Positions 44,003-52,710 of a stretch of DNA of 64,000 bases are shown piece after piece. The number at the start of each line of letters is the position of its first letter. Positions within the stretch are counted from its first letter, which is position 1. The translations under genes were made by a program, and so were the position numbers. Under the pieces are notes generated by a model. The model saw only the letters and a list, made by a program, of their open reading frames with translations, ran no database searches and had not been told where the DNA came from. This stretch comes from Thermomicrobium roseum DSM 5159. GTDB taxonomy: Bacteria; Chloroflexota; Chloroflexia; Thermomicrobiales; Thermomicrobiaceae. The stretch lies in NCBI RefSeq assembly GCF_000021685.1, contig NC_011961.1, positions 186,001 through 250,000 on the forward strand, given 5' to 3'.

Positions 44003-45054
44003 TCGAGCACGGTTCCGTCCTCGCGGACGAATGCCCACTCGTAATGGTCAGAATAGAGCACGAGCTTCAAGACGCCATAAGCGTTGTCGATGCGCACCTC
44101 GTCGCACGGTTCGTCGGCGGCGTGGACGTCGGCATCGTACACGTTCTTGCCGCCGGTACCGACGACGAAGTGACGGACACTGCCAGTGTTGCAGACCGAG
44201 TCGGCATTCTGGATCGCATACCGCTGGTAGTTGTGGTCGTGCCCAGCCAGGGAGAGATCGACGCCGTACTGGTCGAATAGGCGATAGAGATCACCCAGAC
44301 TGGACTTGTATTGACCGTAATAGTTGCCAGTTGTCCAGTAGGGGTGATGGAGGAAGACGAGAACATTCTTGCCGCGGTTGGCTTGGAGCACGTTCTGGAC
44401 GAACTGGTATTGGGGCGAACCAGCGCCGCAGCCGCCGACTTTGGAGCAGTTGGAGTTGATCGCGATCGCGATCCAATTGTTGCCGAGGTCGAAGACGTAG
44501 TAGCCCTTGCTGCGGTCACCGGCGAGCGCGCCGAAGTAGTCGTAGTATCCGCTCGCTCCGGATGTCTGGTACTCGTGGTTACCCGGTACCGGCTTGGTGA
44601 GCGTCTTGAGCTGGCCCCAGGTCGGATCGTAACTCTGCTGGAACTTGGCGAGGGCACCGTCTTCGTACTGGAGGTCACCGAGCGCCAGTACGTAGGCGGG
44701 TGCGAGGCGCTTGGCGAGTTCGGCGGTGTACTTGTGACGGCAGGCTGTTGCGGTGCCGTTATTGTTGTTCCAGCTCGAGGAGCCAGGATCGCAGGCGATA
44801 TCCCCGACGGCGACGACCGTGGTGGCGCCGTTGGTGGTGGGTGGTGGTGTCGGTGTGGGCGTCGGCGTCGTGGTCGGTGCCGGAGTTGGTGTCGGACTCG
44901 GGGTCGGTGTCGGGGTGGGAGTGCTCATCTGCCCGTTCGCGCGCAGGACGTCGAGGTAGGCACCATAACCGGAGCTGGTTGCCCACTCTCGTGCCGATTC
45001 CTCTGGCAACTCGAGGTCAGCGATCAGGAGTGGATCGTGTTGGCGACGAGTCAC
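43978..45054 (-). CDS. Metallophosphoesterase with a Thr/Pro linker
   Basis: 358 residues. A calcineurin-like phosphoesterase is clear from VGDIAC, LALGDLQYEDG, VPGNHEYQ, LHHPYW and AGHDHNYQRY (residues about 85-335), resembling purple-acid-phosphatase-like enzymes. A Thr-Pro repeat linker of about 30 residues precedes it (about 45-75), as in secreted proteins, but the first 40 residues do not form a signal peptide. Start is GTG. The N-terminus may be truncated, or its export signal may lie in another frame. Its C-terminus overlaps the nucleotidyltransferase by 25 bases. Confidence 0.85.
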   Translation of the reverse strand: MTRRQHDPLLIADLELPEESAREWATSSGYGAYLDVLRANGQMSTPTPTPTPSPTPTPAPTTTPTPTPTPPPTTNGATTVVAVGDIACDPGSSSWNNNNGTATACRHKYTAELAKRLAPAYVLALGDLQYEDGALAKFQQSYDPTWGQLKTLTKPVPGNHEYQTSGASGYYDYFGALAGDRSKGYYVFDLGNNWIAIAINSNCSKVGGCGAGSPQYQFVQNVLQANRGKNVLVFLHHPYWTTGNYYGQYKSSLGDLYRLFDQYGVDLSLAGHDHNYQRYAIQNADSVCNTGSVRHFVVGTGGKNVYDADVHAADEPCDEVRIDNAYGVLKLVLYSDHYEWAFVREDGTVLDQGSSSVR

Positions 45055-45141
45055 GCAGTGAGTGCACGCGCCGAGACGACGCCCTAACAGGCATGCTACA
45101 ACGAGAGCAGGAAAATGGATCGATGGCTCGGAGGGAGAACC

Positions 45142-45432
45142 GTGACGTCGGCGACCGTCTCGTCAGGCAAGGATCAGCGGAACGTGTGGCTCGGGCCACT
45201 GGCAGGCGCAGCGGTCCTGGCCGTGCTCTTCGTGGTGGCGACGCTCGTGCGGCGAAGTTCGTTCGCCGATGAAGCCCGTCCGGTGATGATCGGTCTCTCC
45301 AGTGCGGCAGCGGCGATCATCACGGTGCAGGGGGCGCGGACTGCTGCGGCGCGTCGCGGATGGCCAGGGATCATCGCGGGCGGAGCGATGATCGCGATGG
45401 GGCTCTACACGCTCGTGCACGTGCTCCGCTGA
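45142..45432 (+). CDS. Small membrane protein of unknown function
   Basis: 96 residues from the GTG at 45142 (GGAGGG upstream), or 105 from an ATG at 45115. Two or three hydrophobic helices (about 18-36, 48-65, 75-95) and a short basic loop. No recognised family. Confidence 0.7.
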   Translation: MTSATVSSGKDQRNVWLGPLAGAAVLAVLFVVATLVRRSSFADEARPVMIGLSSAAAAIITVQGARTAAARRGWPGIIAGGAMIAMGLYTLVHVLR

Positions 45433-45454
45433 ACACTGGTCGCGACCGATAGGC

Positions 45455-45886
45455 TCACTCCAGTTTGCCCCACACGCTGACACGCTCGATCCGGAGCGCG
45501 ATCATCGACTGCGTTTCCAGTCGCATCGCTTGGTACTGCGGATAGCGCTGGCGCAGGAGTTCGACCGCACGCGCCTGTTCCGGAGATCCCGGCGCGAGGA
45601 GTTCCGCCCGCCCGCGAAGGAGCACCCAGCCAAGCTGCGTCCAGTCTTCGTCGTACCGGTCGACGACGAGAGCGGCGCGACCGGTTTCCTCGATATTGCG
45701 GACCCGCCGGAGCGTGCGACCCGGCTGCTTCGGCTTCTCGTCGATCGGCGTGTAGATCGTGTCGTCCGCGACGACATAGCAGACCGGGACGACGTGCGGT
45801 TCGCCACCGCGGCTCACCGTGGCCAGATGCCCGACCCGCTGCTGCTCGAGAAAGGTTCGCACGAGTGGGGGCAAGGTCACTGCCAT
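45455..45886 (-). CDS. PPOX-class F420-dependent oxidoreductase-like protein
   Basis: 143 residues with the split-barrel flavin/F420-binding fold: VGHLATVSRGGEPHVVPVCY, then RAALVVDRYDEDWTQLGWV. Closest in style to the small PPOX-type F420 family (TIGR03668-like). Likely reduces an unknown substrate with F420 or FMN. The ATG at 45886 is preferred because the conserved core starts 15 residues later; the longer frame upstream is not supported. Confidence 0.8.
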   Translation of the reverse strand: MAVTLPPLVRTFLEQQRVGHLATVSRGGEPHVVPVCYVVADDTIYTPIDEKPKQPGRTLRRVRNIEETGRAALVVDRYDEDWTQLGWVLLRGRAELLAPGSPEQARAVELLRQRYPQYQAMRLETQSMIALRIERVSVWGKLE

Positions 45887-46296
45887 GACCGGGTTCCTGG
45901 TCTCAGAACCGGAACGCAACGATCGCTGGCGGCACCGACTGCAGGAGCTGCGTCGCTCAGCGAGTCGCCCGTTGTACCGCGCGACACGTGCGCCCGCGGG
46001 CAATGGTAGCGGAAGAGAGCCCGAGGGGTCGTGACCGGGCTTGCCACGCCCATCCGACCGGGGCCAGAGTGGGTCTGGTGTCTCGCGTGGTTCCACCCGT
46101 CTTCCGTCGATCGCTCGGGAGTGCTGGTTCATCGCCGGTGCCAGGCGTTCCGGCATGACCGGTGTCGGTAAGCACGCACTCGTGCAGGGTCGCAGTACCC
46201 ATCGACTCGATGGGCGCAAGGCGGTTGCCCATTGACGGGAGCGGTTCGTCATGTCACTTTCGCTGAGAGCGAGCGCTGAACGAGAGGAGCACGACG
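45887..46296. other. Gene-free divergent region
   Basis: Between the oxidoreductase and the cupin gene; no convincing gene, repeat unit or RNA gene is seen. Confidence 0.5.
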
Positions 46297-46722
46297 ATGG
46301 AGCGGGTGGTGATCTATCCGGAGGAAATTCTGGAAGGTGCACCGATGCAGCAACGGGATCGCTCGGTGCGCGATCTCAAGCTCATCTACCCGGAGACGGG
46401 TTTCCGTGCAATGACGCTGTGTCTCGGCGTGGTGGAGATCGAACCCGGACACCACAGTCCCCTGCATCGACACAACTGCGAAGAGGTCTACTACGTCGTG
46501 CAAGGGATGGGCGAGTTGGAATCGGATGGGGTGCGCTACCCGCTGCGGCCAGGCTGCGCCGCACTGAACCGCCCGAACGTGCTGCATCGGGTGTTCAATA
46601 CGGGAAGCGAAACACTCCGCCTCGTCGTGGTGGCCGGGATCATGCTGGTTCCCCTCCTCCCGCAGTGGCCGACTCCCTCGCCGTACGAGGTGTTCGAGGG
46701 CGATACGGCCGGGACGGACTAG
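46297..46722 (+). CDS. Cupin-domain protein
   Basis: 141 residues, single cupin barrel. The metal-site motifs are GHHSPLHRHNCEEVYYVVQG (His, His and Glu ligands) and HRVFNTGSE. Small stand-alone cupins are often isomerases, dioxygenases or sugar-binding regulators; no substrate is indicated. ATG behind GAGAGGAG. Confidence 0.85.
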   Translation: MERVVIYPEEILEGAPMQQRDRSVRDLKLIYPETGFRAMTLCLGVVEIEPGHHSPLHRHNCEEVYYVVQGMGELESDGVRYPLRPGCAALNRPNVLHRVFNTGSETLRLVVVAGIMLVPLLPQWPTPSPYEVFEGDTAGTD

Positions 46723-47070
46723 CCACAAGCTGCGGTGCCGAACGGTGTGCACGAGGCGGAGGTGCGGCGCTTTCCCGCCAGCCTTCGCGCGACGATACTG
46801 CGGAGCGCTCGGTGAGCGAGCGCTGGGTCGCAGCAGCGGGCGAGGTTCGCGGGCATGTGCAGGGTCGATCATCTCGTACCGGGTGTTTCGCGACTCGCGG
46901 ACTCTCGTTCTCGGTGCCTGCAGGCTGGACTCGGTAGAAGCGCACGGTCGACGAGTGCGTCTGTCGGGCCGCAGCTGGCCCTTGCGAGCTCGGCTCCTGC
47001 AGGGAGCAGTGCGGCTCGCCGCACCGCGTGCTCTGTCGCCGGTGGTTCGGCCCAGACGACGGTTCACCGC

Positions 47071-47099
47071 TTGACGGTTCGCGACCGTTCAGCTAGACT
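47071..47099 (+). promoter_or_regulatory. Sigma-70-type promoter
   Basis: TTGACG, 17 bases, TAGACT, 53 bases before a small Cys-rich open frame and 358 bases before the DUF4242 operon. The stretch 46723-47070 upstream shows no gene. Confidence 0.6.
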
Positions 47100-47151
47100 C
47101 CCCAGCGGTACCCGGCGGTGGTCACTGGACCGCGCGGGGAGGGGACAGGAG

Positions 47152-47304
47152 ATGGCGAAGCGGCCCTGCTTGGGAGCGAATCGATCGAGCCGACGACCGG
47201 GTGCTTGCACGTGCCAGCGCGGTCGTTGCCGCGTCGTTCCACCCTGCCCCACGATGATCGGGGTCTATTCCTACTGGCCCCGGATCTGCGACTGTCGCCC
47301 CTGA
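47152..47304 (+). CDS. Candidate 50-residue cysteine-rich protein
   Basis: Begins with ATG behind a GGGGAGGGG purine run, downstream of the promoter at 47071. The product, MAKRPCLGANRSSRRPGA followed by CTCQRGRC and ending ICDCRP, has seven cysteines in 50 residues and many Arg. Spaced cysteines suggest a metal-binding or disulfide peptide. Too short for the usual gene cut-offs and without a known relative here, so it could be part of an untranslated leader. Confidence 0.4.
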   Translation: MAKRPCLGANRSSRRPGACTCQRGRCRVVPPCPTMIGVYSYWPRICDCRP

Positions 47305-47457
47305 GTTCTTTCCCACTACCGGTCGAAGGGTTTGCGTACGCGAGCCAGCGTGGTGCCGTCTGGTCACCTGACCGGTGACCAGCAGCAGACTGCGTCCCAT
47401 CGTCTGGTCGAGCGTCTAGCGTGTCGTGCCTGTTCGAGCGAACGGGAGGGTGCTCTC

Positions 47458-47979
47458 ATGCCGTTGTTTCTCGCGGAATACCGCATCGATGCGACCGATC
47501 GAGCGCAGCTGGAGCCGCTCTTTGCGGTGATCGACCGAGCGACTCGGGAGGGAGGAGGCGAGGTTATCGAGTTTCAGGTGGGCCAGGATCTGGCTGTGCT
47601 CTACGCGGTACTCGAGCACGCTGATGGCCAGGCTCTCCGCCACGAGCTCGAGCGAGCGGGCGCGGCCCCGCACGATTTCGCGCCGGTCCGCCTGGTCGGC
47701 CAGAGTTTGGACGAGGTCAAGGCCCAGCGTGGTGCAGCCAATTACCTGGTCGAGTGGGACTTGCCGGCTAGTCTCACGATGGAGGCTTATCTCCAGCGCA
47801 AGGCCGAGAAGTCGCCGCTCTACGCCCAGGTGCCGGAGGTGCGTTTCCTCCGCACCTATGTCCGCGAGGACATGGCGAAGTGCGTCTGCCTCTACGCGGC
47901 GCCGGACGAGGAAGCGGTGCGCCGGGCGCGACAGGTCGTCAGTGCCCCGGTCGATCGTTTGACGCGCGTCTGCTCGTGA
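47458..47979 (+). CDS. DUF4242-like protein
   Basis: 174 residues in two similar halves; the C-terminal half (about 97-170, with YLVEWDLPASLTMEAYLQRK and FLRTYVREDMAKCVCLYAAPDEEAV) matches DUF4242, small ferredoxin-fold proteins, some of which bind nickel. The N-terminal half (MPLFLAEYRIDATD) looks like a diverged repeat of the same fold. ATG behind GGGAGGG. First gene of an operon with an acyl-CoA-dehydrogenase-like protein and an ABC importer. Confidence 0.8.
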   Translation: MPLFLAEYRIDATDRAQLEPLFAVIDRATREGGGEVIEFQVGQDLAVLYAVLEHADGQALRHELERAGAAPHDFAPVRLVGQSLDEVKAQRGAANYLVEWDLPASLTMEAYLQRKAEKSPLYAQVPEVRFLRTYVREDMAKCVCLYAAPDEEAVRRARQVVSAPVDRLTRVCS

Positions 47980-47989
47980 GGAGGCGGCG

Positions 47990-49093
47990 ATGACCGGGAC
48001 GCTCGCGGCGACGCTGATCGACAGGGCGTTCCAGGAGCGACTCGGCGCGTTGTTGGAAGAACGCGCACCCTGGATCGACGCAGCTGAGCTCCCTGCCCAG
48101 TCGACGGTGCGTCTGCTGGTAACGGAAGGGTTGCTCCCGACGGTGGAACGCGCGAGCCCCCGCGTGCCCGCGCCGTTCGATCTTTTGCGTGCGGGGGAGC
48201 TTCTCGCGACCGTGGCCTGGTTCGACCTGGCCAGTGCTTTCTCGCTCTGGTGCCACATGATGACCATGCTGTACCTCGCCTGGGCGGAGCCTGGCTCTGT
48301 TCTGCGCGAACAGTGGCTGGGCGAATTGACACGAGCCGAGCGTGACGGAAGCACAGCGCTGGCGACGGCGCTCGGTCATGCGCAGACAGGACGCCCCTTG
48401 CCGGTGCAGGCGAGCGGGCACGCGAGTGGCGGGCTCGTCTTGAACGGTTTCGTTCCCTGGGCCTCGAACCTGACGGAACGCTTTCTGGTGGTGACGCCTG
48501 TGCAATCAGGCTCGGACACGCTGGTCGTAGCGGTACCGAGCGAGACACCAGGCGTGTTCGTCGAGCCGTATCCGCGGCTGCTCGCCCTGCAGGCAACCGC
48601 AAGCACGACGTTGCGCTTCCAGGACGCGCTGGTCGCCTCCGAGTTCGTGCTGGCTCGCGATGCACTGGCCTTCCTGCGCACCGTGCAACCAGCCTTTCTG
48701 GCGCTGCAAGCGAGCTTCTGCTGGGGATTGGCGGCCCGGGCACTCGCCGAAGCACGAGGACACCTCCGCGGTGTCAACGTGGTCTTCGAGCCGGACATCG
48801 CCGAGGCCGAAGCGGAGCTCACCGCGGCAGCCAGGGCGCTACGGAGCCTCCTGGCGCAGGCGCTCGGGTCGGCGGATCACGAACTCCGCTGCCGAGCATT
48901 GGAACTCCGGTTGGCCACGATGCGCCTGGCTTGTCGGGCAGTAGCGCTCGAGGCGAAGACCAAAGGCGGGCAGGCCTATCGGGCGGAGAGCGGGACAGCG
49001 CGGAGGCTCCGCGAGTCGCTCTTTCTCCCGATCCAGACACCGACGGAAGGACAACTCCTATGGGAACTGCAGCGATCGAACTGGTCGACGTGA
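47990..49093 (+). CDS. Acyl-CoA-dehydrogenase-like protein
   Basis: 367 residues with the three-part helix-barrel-helix plan of flavin acyl-CoA dehydrogenases (GFVPWASNLTERFLVVTP in the barrel, FLALQASFCWGLAARALAEA in the C-terminal helices). The motif normally holding the catalytic Glu is not obvious, so a flavin monooxygenase role like that of SfnB/DszC (organosulfur use) is plausible. It sits between a DUF4242 gene and an ABC importer of the nitrate/sulfonate type, which fits uptake and oxidation of an organic sulfur or nitrogen compound. ATG start 10 bases after the previous stop. Confidence 0.75.
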   Translation: MTGTLAATLIDRAFQERLGALLEERAPWIDAAELPAQSTVRLLVTEGLLPTVERASPRVPAPFDLLRAGELLATVAWFDLASAFSLWCHMMTMLYLAWAEPGSVLREQWLGELTRAERDGSTALATALGHAQTGRPLPVQASGHASGGLVLNGFVPWASNLTERFLVVTPVQSGSDTLVVAVPSETPGVFVEPYPRLLALQATASTTLRFQDALVASEFVLARDALAFLRTVQPAFLALQASFCWGLAARALAEARGHLRGVNVVFEPDIAEAEAELTAAARALRSLLAQALGSADHELRCRALELRLATMRLACRAVALEAKTKGGQAYRAESGTARRLRESLFLPIQTPTEGQLLWELQRSNWST

Positions 49094-49830
49094 CGAAGAC
49101 GTATGGACACGGGCGGCGTGTCCGCGCGGTACTCGCCGGCGTGTCCTGCACGATCCCGTTCGGAGCAGTCACCGTGCTGCTCGGGCCGAGCGGAGTGGGG
49201 AAGTCGACGCTGCTGCGCCTGATGGCGGGCCTCGAGGCACCGTCCAGCGGCGTCGTGCGCTATGGAACGGGCATCGAGCCGCGCCGCGATGTGCGACTGG
49301 TCTTTCAAGAGCCGAATCTTTTGCCCTGGTTGACAGTCGCCGACAACGTGACGCTGGGGTTCCGCTTTGCGCTCAACCGCGGACGAGCGGACTTTGGCCT
49401 CGTCGCCGAGTTGCTCGACCGCTTGGGGGTGAGCGAGTTGGCCGAGGTGTATCCGGAGACGCTTTCCGGTGGGCAAGCTCAGCGTGTCAATCTGGCGCGC
49501 GCACTGGCTACCCGGCCCCGCCTCGTGCTGCTGGATGAGCCGTTTGCGGCGCTGGATCCCGTGACGCGACGCGAGTCCCAGCGCTGGTTGCGTGAACTCG
49601 TCGCTGAGCTCGGACTCACTGCCGTGCTGGTGACCCACGACCTGGAGGAGGCATTGGCGGTAGGAGACCAGCTCATCCTGCTCGGTGGTCAGCCGGCGAG
49701 CGTCGTCGGCTGGTGGCAGGTGGCCGAGTATGCGCCCGATGAACTCCGGCGTGCCCTGCTGAACGGGTACGGGATGGTGCAGGGTTCAGCAGCATCGGTC
49801 GAGTCGTTCGTGGTGGGGAGGTTTCGGTGA
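49060..49830 (+). CDS. ABC transporter ATP-binding protein (nitrate/sulfonate type)
   Basis: 256 residues. Walker A GPSGVGKST, Q-loop VFQEPNLLPW, signature LSGGQAQR, Walker B LVLLDEPFAALD and H-loop VTHD are all intact; the PNLLPWLTVADN stretch is typical of SsuB/TauB/NrtD. The ATG lies inside the end of the preceding gene (34-base overlap) with GGAAGG upstream. Cytoplasmic motor of the importer formed with the next two genes. Confidence 0.93.
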   Translation: MGTAAIELVDVTKTYGHGRRVRAVLAGVSCTIPFGAVTVLLGPSGVGKSTLLRLMAGLEAPSSGVVRYGTGIEPRRDVRLVFQEPNLLPWLTVADNVTLGFRFALNRGRADFGLVAELLDRLGVSELAEVYPETLSGGQAQRVNLARALATRPRLVLLDEPFAALDPVTRRESQRWLRELVAELGLTAVLVTHDLEEALAVGDQLILLGGQPASVVGWWQVAEYAPDELRRALLNGYGMVQGSAASVESFVVGRFR

Positions 49831-51077
49831 AGCGAGGAATGACGCGACGGACGTTCTTACGTCGAGCGGCGACCACGCTCTCGCTCACTCCGCTCCTCGC
49901 TGCGTGCGGCAGTGCAGAAAAGAGTGAAACTCCGGCAACGAGTAGCGCCGCTGGGGGTAGCCCGACGGTCGTGGTACCCAGCCAGCGGACGTCCACGGCC
50001 ACCGCGAGCGGGCAACTGCGTATCGGTTACTTGCCCATCACTGATGCGGCCCCGTTGCTGCTCGCTCATGCGAAAGGATTCTATCGAGAGGAAGGTCTCT
50101 CTGTCGAACAGCCGACCATGTTCCGGAGCTGGGCGCAGGTTGCCGAAGCGTTCCAGGCACGACAAGTCGACGTCGTTCATCTCCTGATGCCACTGGCCAT
50201 TTGGATGCGTTTTGGGCAGCAGGTGCCTGTCAAACTGGTGGCCTGGGATCATGTGAACGGCTCGGCACTCACGGTGGCGGAGCGGATCGAGCGCCTGGAA
50301 GATCTTGCCGGCGCGACCGTTGCGATCCCCTTCTGGTACTCGATCCACAACGTGTTGCTCCAGCGTTTGCTGGAGCGAGCAGGGTTGCGCCCGATTCTGG
50401 AAGGCCAGCCCTCGGCCAGCGAGCGGACGGTGAAACTCGTCGTGCTGGCACCGGCGGACATGGCTCCGGCACTGGCGAACGGCTCGATTGCTGGGTATAT
50501 CGTAGCCGAGCCGTTCAATGCGCTCGCGGAAGTCCAAAAAGCAGGGAAAATCCTGCGCTTTAGCGGGGATGTGTGGCTGGACCATGCCTGTTGTGTCGTC
50601 ATGCTGCATGAGGAGGAATGCGTGTCGCGCCCGGACTGGGCTCAGGCGGTGGTGCGGGCGGTCGTACGAGCGCAGCGGTTCGCCCGCGAGAACCGTGCCG
50701 AGGCGGCGCAGCTTCTCGCCAAGCGAGGGGATCGCGGGTACCTTCCGCAACCGCTGCAAGCGATCGAGCGTGTCCTGCTCGACCATGACCACGACCGCTA
50801 TGTCCGAGAGGGAGTCATCCGTCATCCGGAGTGGAGCGCTGCACGGATCGATTTCCGTCCCTACCCGTTTTCCTCATATACGGCGGCGCTGATCGAGCAT
50901 TTGCGACGGACGCGTGTCCAGGGTGATGCCAGCTTCCTCCAGCAGCTCGATCCCCTGCGCGCCCACGAGGAACTCGTCGACGATCGTTTCGTCCGGCAGG
51001 CTCTCACCGAGGAAGGTGGGCCGGCTGTCTTCGGGTTACCGGAATCGCTCGAGCGGGAGGAGCTGATCGACCCATGA
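49827..51077 (+). CDS. ABC transporter substrate-binding protein (NrtA/TauA type)
   Basis: 416 residues. The leader has a twin-arginine motif (TRRTFLRRA) and a lipobox (LLAAC, Cys27), so export may go by Tat with lipid anchoring. The mature domain begins RIGYLPITDAAPLLLAHAKG, matching the NrtA/CmpA/TauA group (nitrate, bicarbonate, sulfonate). A long C-terminal extension (about 340-416) is unusual. GTG start overlapping the ATPase stop by GTGA. Substrate not determined. Confidence 0.9.
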   Translation: MKRGMTRRTFLRRAATTLSLTPLLAACGSAEKSETPATSSAAGGSPTVVVPSQRTSTATASGQLRIGYLPITDAAPLLLAHAKGFYREEGLSVEQPTMFRSWAQVAEAFQARQVDVVHLLMPLAIWMRFGQQVPVKLVAWDHVNGSALTVAERIERLEDLAGATVAIPFWYSIHNVLLQRLLERAGLRPILEGQPSASERTVKLVVLAPADMAPALANGSIAGYIVAEPFNALAEVQKAGKILRFSGDVWLDHACCVVMLHEEECVSRPDWAQAVVRAVVRAQRFARENRAEAAQLLAKRGDRGYLPQPLQAIERVLLDHDHDRYVREGVIRHPEWSAARIDFRPYPFSSYTAALIEHLRRTRVQGDASFLQQLDPLRAHEELVDDRFVRQALTEEGGPAVFGLPESLEREELIDP

Positions 51078-51889
51078 CGGTACGGCACCATGTCCGAGAG
51101 ACGCTCGTCGGACTCGCCGGCATCGCGCTGCTCGTCCTGTTCTGGTGGGCAGCGACCTCGTTTCTCCCGCCGGTGGGGGCTTTCGCTCGCCGCTTTGCCC
51201 CCGAGTTCGCGTTGCGAGCGCTCGGTGAACTCGCGGCGAGCGGCCTGCTCTGGCCGCATCTCGTGGCGAGCGCTCAGCGAGTCGGTGTTGGGTTAGCGCT
51301 GAGTGCGCTCCTGGGTATTCCGCTCGGTGTGGTCATCGGGAGTGTCCCCTGGATCGCCCGGCTCCTCGGTCCGAGCCTGCAGCTCGTCCGCATGGTCTCT
51401 CCGCTGGCCTGGATGCCGCTCGCGCTGCTCGTTTTCGGTGCGGGGAGTCGTTCGGTCGTGTTCTTGATCGTTCTGGCGACGCTCTGGCCGATCGTTTTGA
51501 GCACTGCCGATGGGGTTATGCGCGTGGACCCTCGCTGGTTGCTGGTCGGACGGAGTCTGGGGGCTTCCCGGTGGGAACTGCTCCGCACCATCGTCTGGCC
51601 GGGGATACGACCGCGTGTCCTGGGCGGAATGCGTCTGGCGGTCGGTGTGGCCTGGATCGTCCTCGTGCCAGCCGAGATGTTGGGTGTCGATTCCGGCCTG
51701 GGTTATGCCATCCTGGACGCACGGGACCGGCTCGACTATGGTGAACTGATGGCTGTACTCCTGGTGATCGGAATGAGCGGTCTCGCCCTGGATGGCCTGG
51801 CACGGGTCGTCCTGCGGGAGCGGCCTCTCGTACGCCGGCGAGGACGGCGCGAGTCGCTCGTGGTCGCGGTTGCCGAACGAGGAAACTGA
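51074..51889 (+). CDS. ABC transporter permease (SsuC/TauC/NrtB type)
   Basis: 271 residues, six membrane helices. The EAA loop reads GRSLGASRWELLRTIVWPGI, contacting the ATPase. It overlaps the binding-protein stop by ATGA and ends the operon; a hairpin at 51897 follows. Confidence 0.92.
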   Translation: MTVRHHVRETLVGLAGIALLVLFWWAATSFLPPVGAFARRFAPEFALRALGELAASGLLWPHLVASAQRVGVGLALSALLGIPLGVVIGSVPWIARLLGPSLQLVRMVSPLAWMPLALLVFGAGSRSVVFLIVLATLWPIVLSTADGVMRVDPRWLLVGRSLGASRWELLRTIVWPGIRPRVLGGMRLAVGVAWIVLVPAEMLGVDSGLGYAILDARDRLDYGELMAVLLVIGMSGLALDGLARVVLRERPLVRRRGRRESLVVAVAERGN

Positions 51890-51896
51890 GATCCGT

Positions 51897-51933
51897 TGGA
51901 CCGCTCGCGGGGAAGCAGCCCCGCGACGGTCCA
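51897..51933 (+). terminator. Hairpin after the importer operon
   Basis: TGGACCG plus CGCGGGG stems closing on CCCCGCG and CGGTCCA with one bulged base and a 6-base loop, eight bases after the permease stop. Confidence 0.65.
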
Positions 51934-51958
51934 GTCGTCCGGACAGGGAACGGGCCGG

Positions 51959-52696
51959 TCAGGAGCTGCGAGCGGGATGAGCGTCCATTGACCGATCGGC
52001 GAAACGCAAAGCATGACCGGATAGCCGGTTGCAACATGGGTGAGAAAATCGCTCACCCAGGTTGAGTAGTCGCGTTCGGGACAGAGCTGCTCGGCCTGGT
52101 CGCGGAGATCGCTCGCTCCTTCTCGTGTCTCCGGGACACTGATACCAGGGACACGAGCGGCGATGCGCCGGATCAGAAGAGCGGCCAGCGCCTCCGTCCG
52201 GTCGAGTAGCACTCGGCACTGCGACGAGGATCGCCATTCCCGGCTCGAGTACCAGGCTGTTCCGTGTACAGCAGGCTTCCAGATCAGCGGCGGTCACGAG
52301 CTCACCCGGGGAGAGCGCCTCGCGACCGTGCAGTGCTGCCACGTCGAGCAGGGCGCCCGGAACGACGAGCGGCGGCACTGTCTCGACGCCGAGATGGGTG
52401 AGGCCCCGCGGTCCGGCGACAGTGATGGCATCGATGTCGCCATGCAAGCGCCCGTGCCATGCCTGGTGACACGGGGCATCGATGTGAGTTCCGGTATGCT
52501 CCATGAGGAGGAGCAGGCCAGAAGCGGAGGAACGAGGACCAGCCGATGGACCGGCCGGGGGATCGCTGTGCCGGCGATGGAGCGCATAGGAATACCCTGG
52601 CCGGTGAGCAGGATAGATCGGCATCTCCGGGGTGCGCGGCTGTTCGAGATCGAAGACGAGCACGTCCTGTCCCGCGAGCCGACCTCGCGCTGGCAT
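51959..52696 (-). CDS. Cyclase-family protein (kynurenine-formamidase-like), probable frame change
   Basis: About 245 residues as one frame. The N-terminal part carries the metal motif HTGTHIDAPCH of the cyclase/formamidase family, then VPPLVVPGALLDV. After about residue 160 (near 52212) this frame loses coding character (Arg/Ser/Pro/His-rich, low third-position G/C), while the +1 frame shows good codon bias for another 80 residues (VLLDRTEALAALLIRRIAAR onward). This looks like a frameshift mutation, a sequencing error, or a second gene starting at the GTG at 52212. ATG at 52696 with AGGAGG upstream. It lies downstream of pyrE on the same strand. Confidence 0.65.
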   Translation of the reverse strand: MPARGRLAGQDVLVFDLEQPRTPEMPIYPAHRPGYSYALHRRHSDPPAGPSAGPRSSASGLLLLMEHTGTHIDAPCHQAWHGRLHGDIDAITVAGPRGLTHLGVETVPPLVVPGALLDVAALHGREALSPGELVTAADLEACCTRNSLVLEPGMAILVAVPSATRPDGGAGRSSDPAHRRSCPWYQCPGDTRRSERSPRPGRAALSRTRLLNLGERFSHPCCNRLSGHALRFADRSMDAHPARSS

Positions 52697-52710
52697 CGGC
52701 GGCCTCCTCC

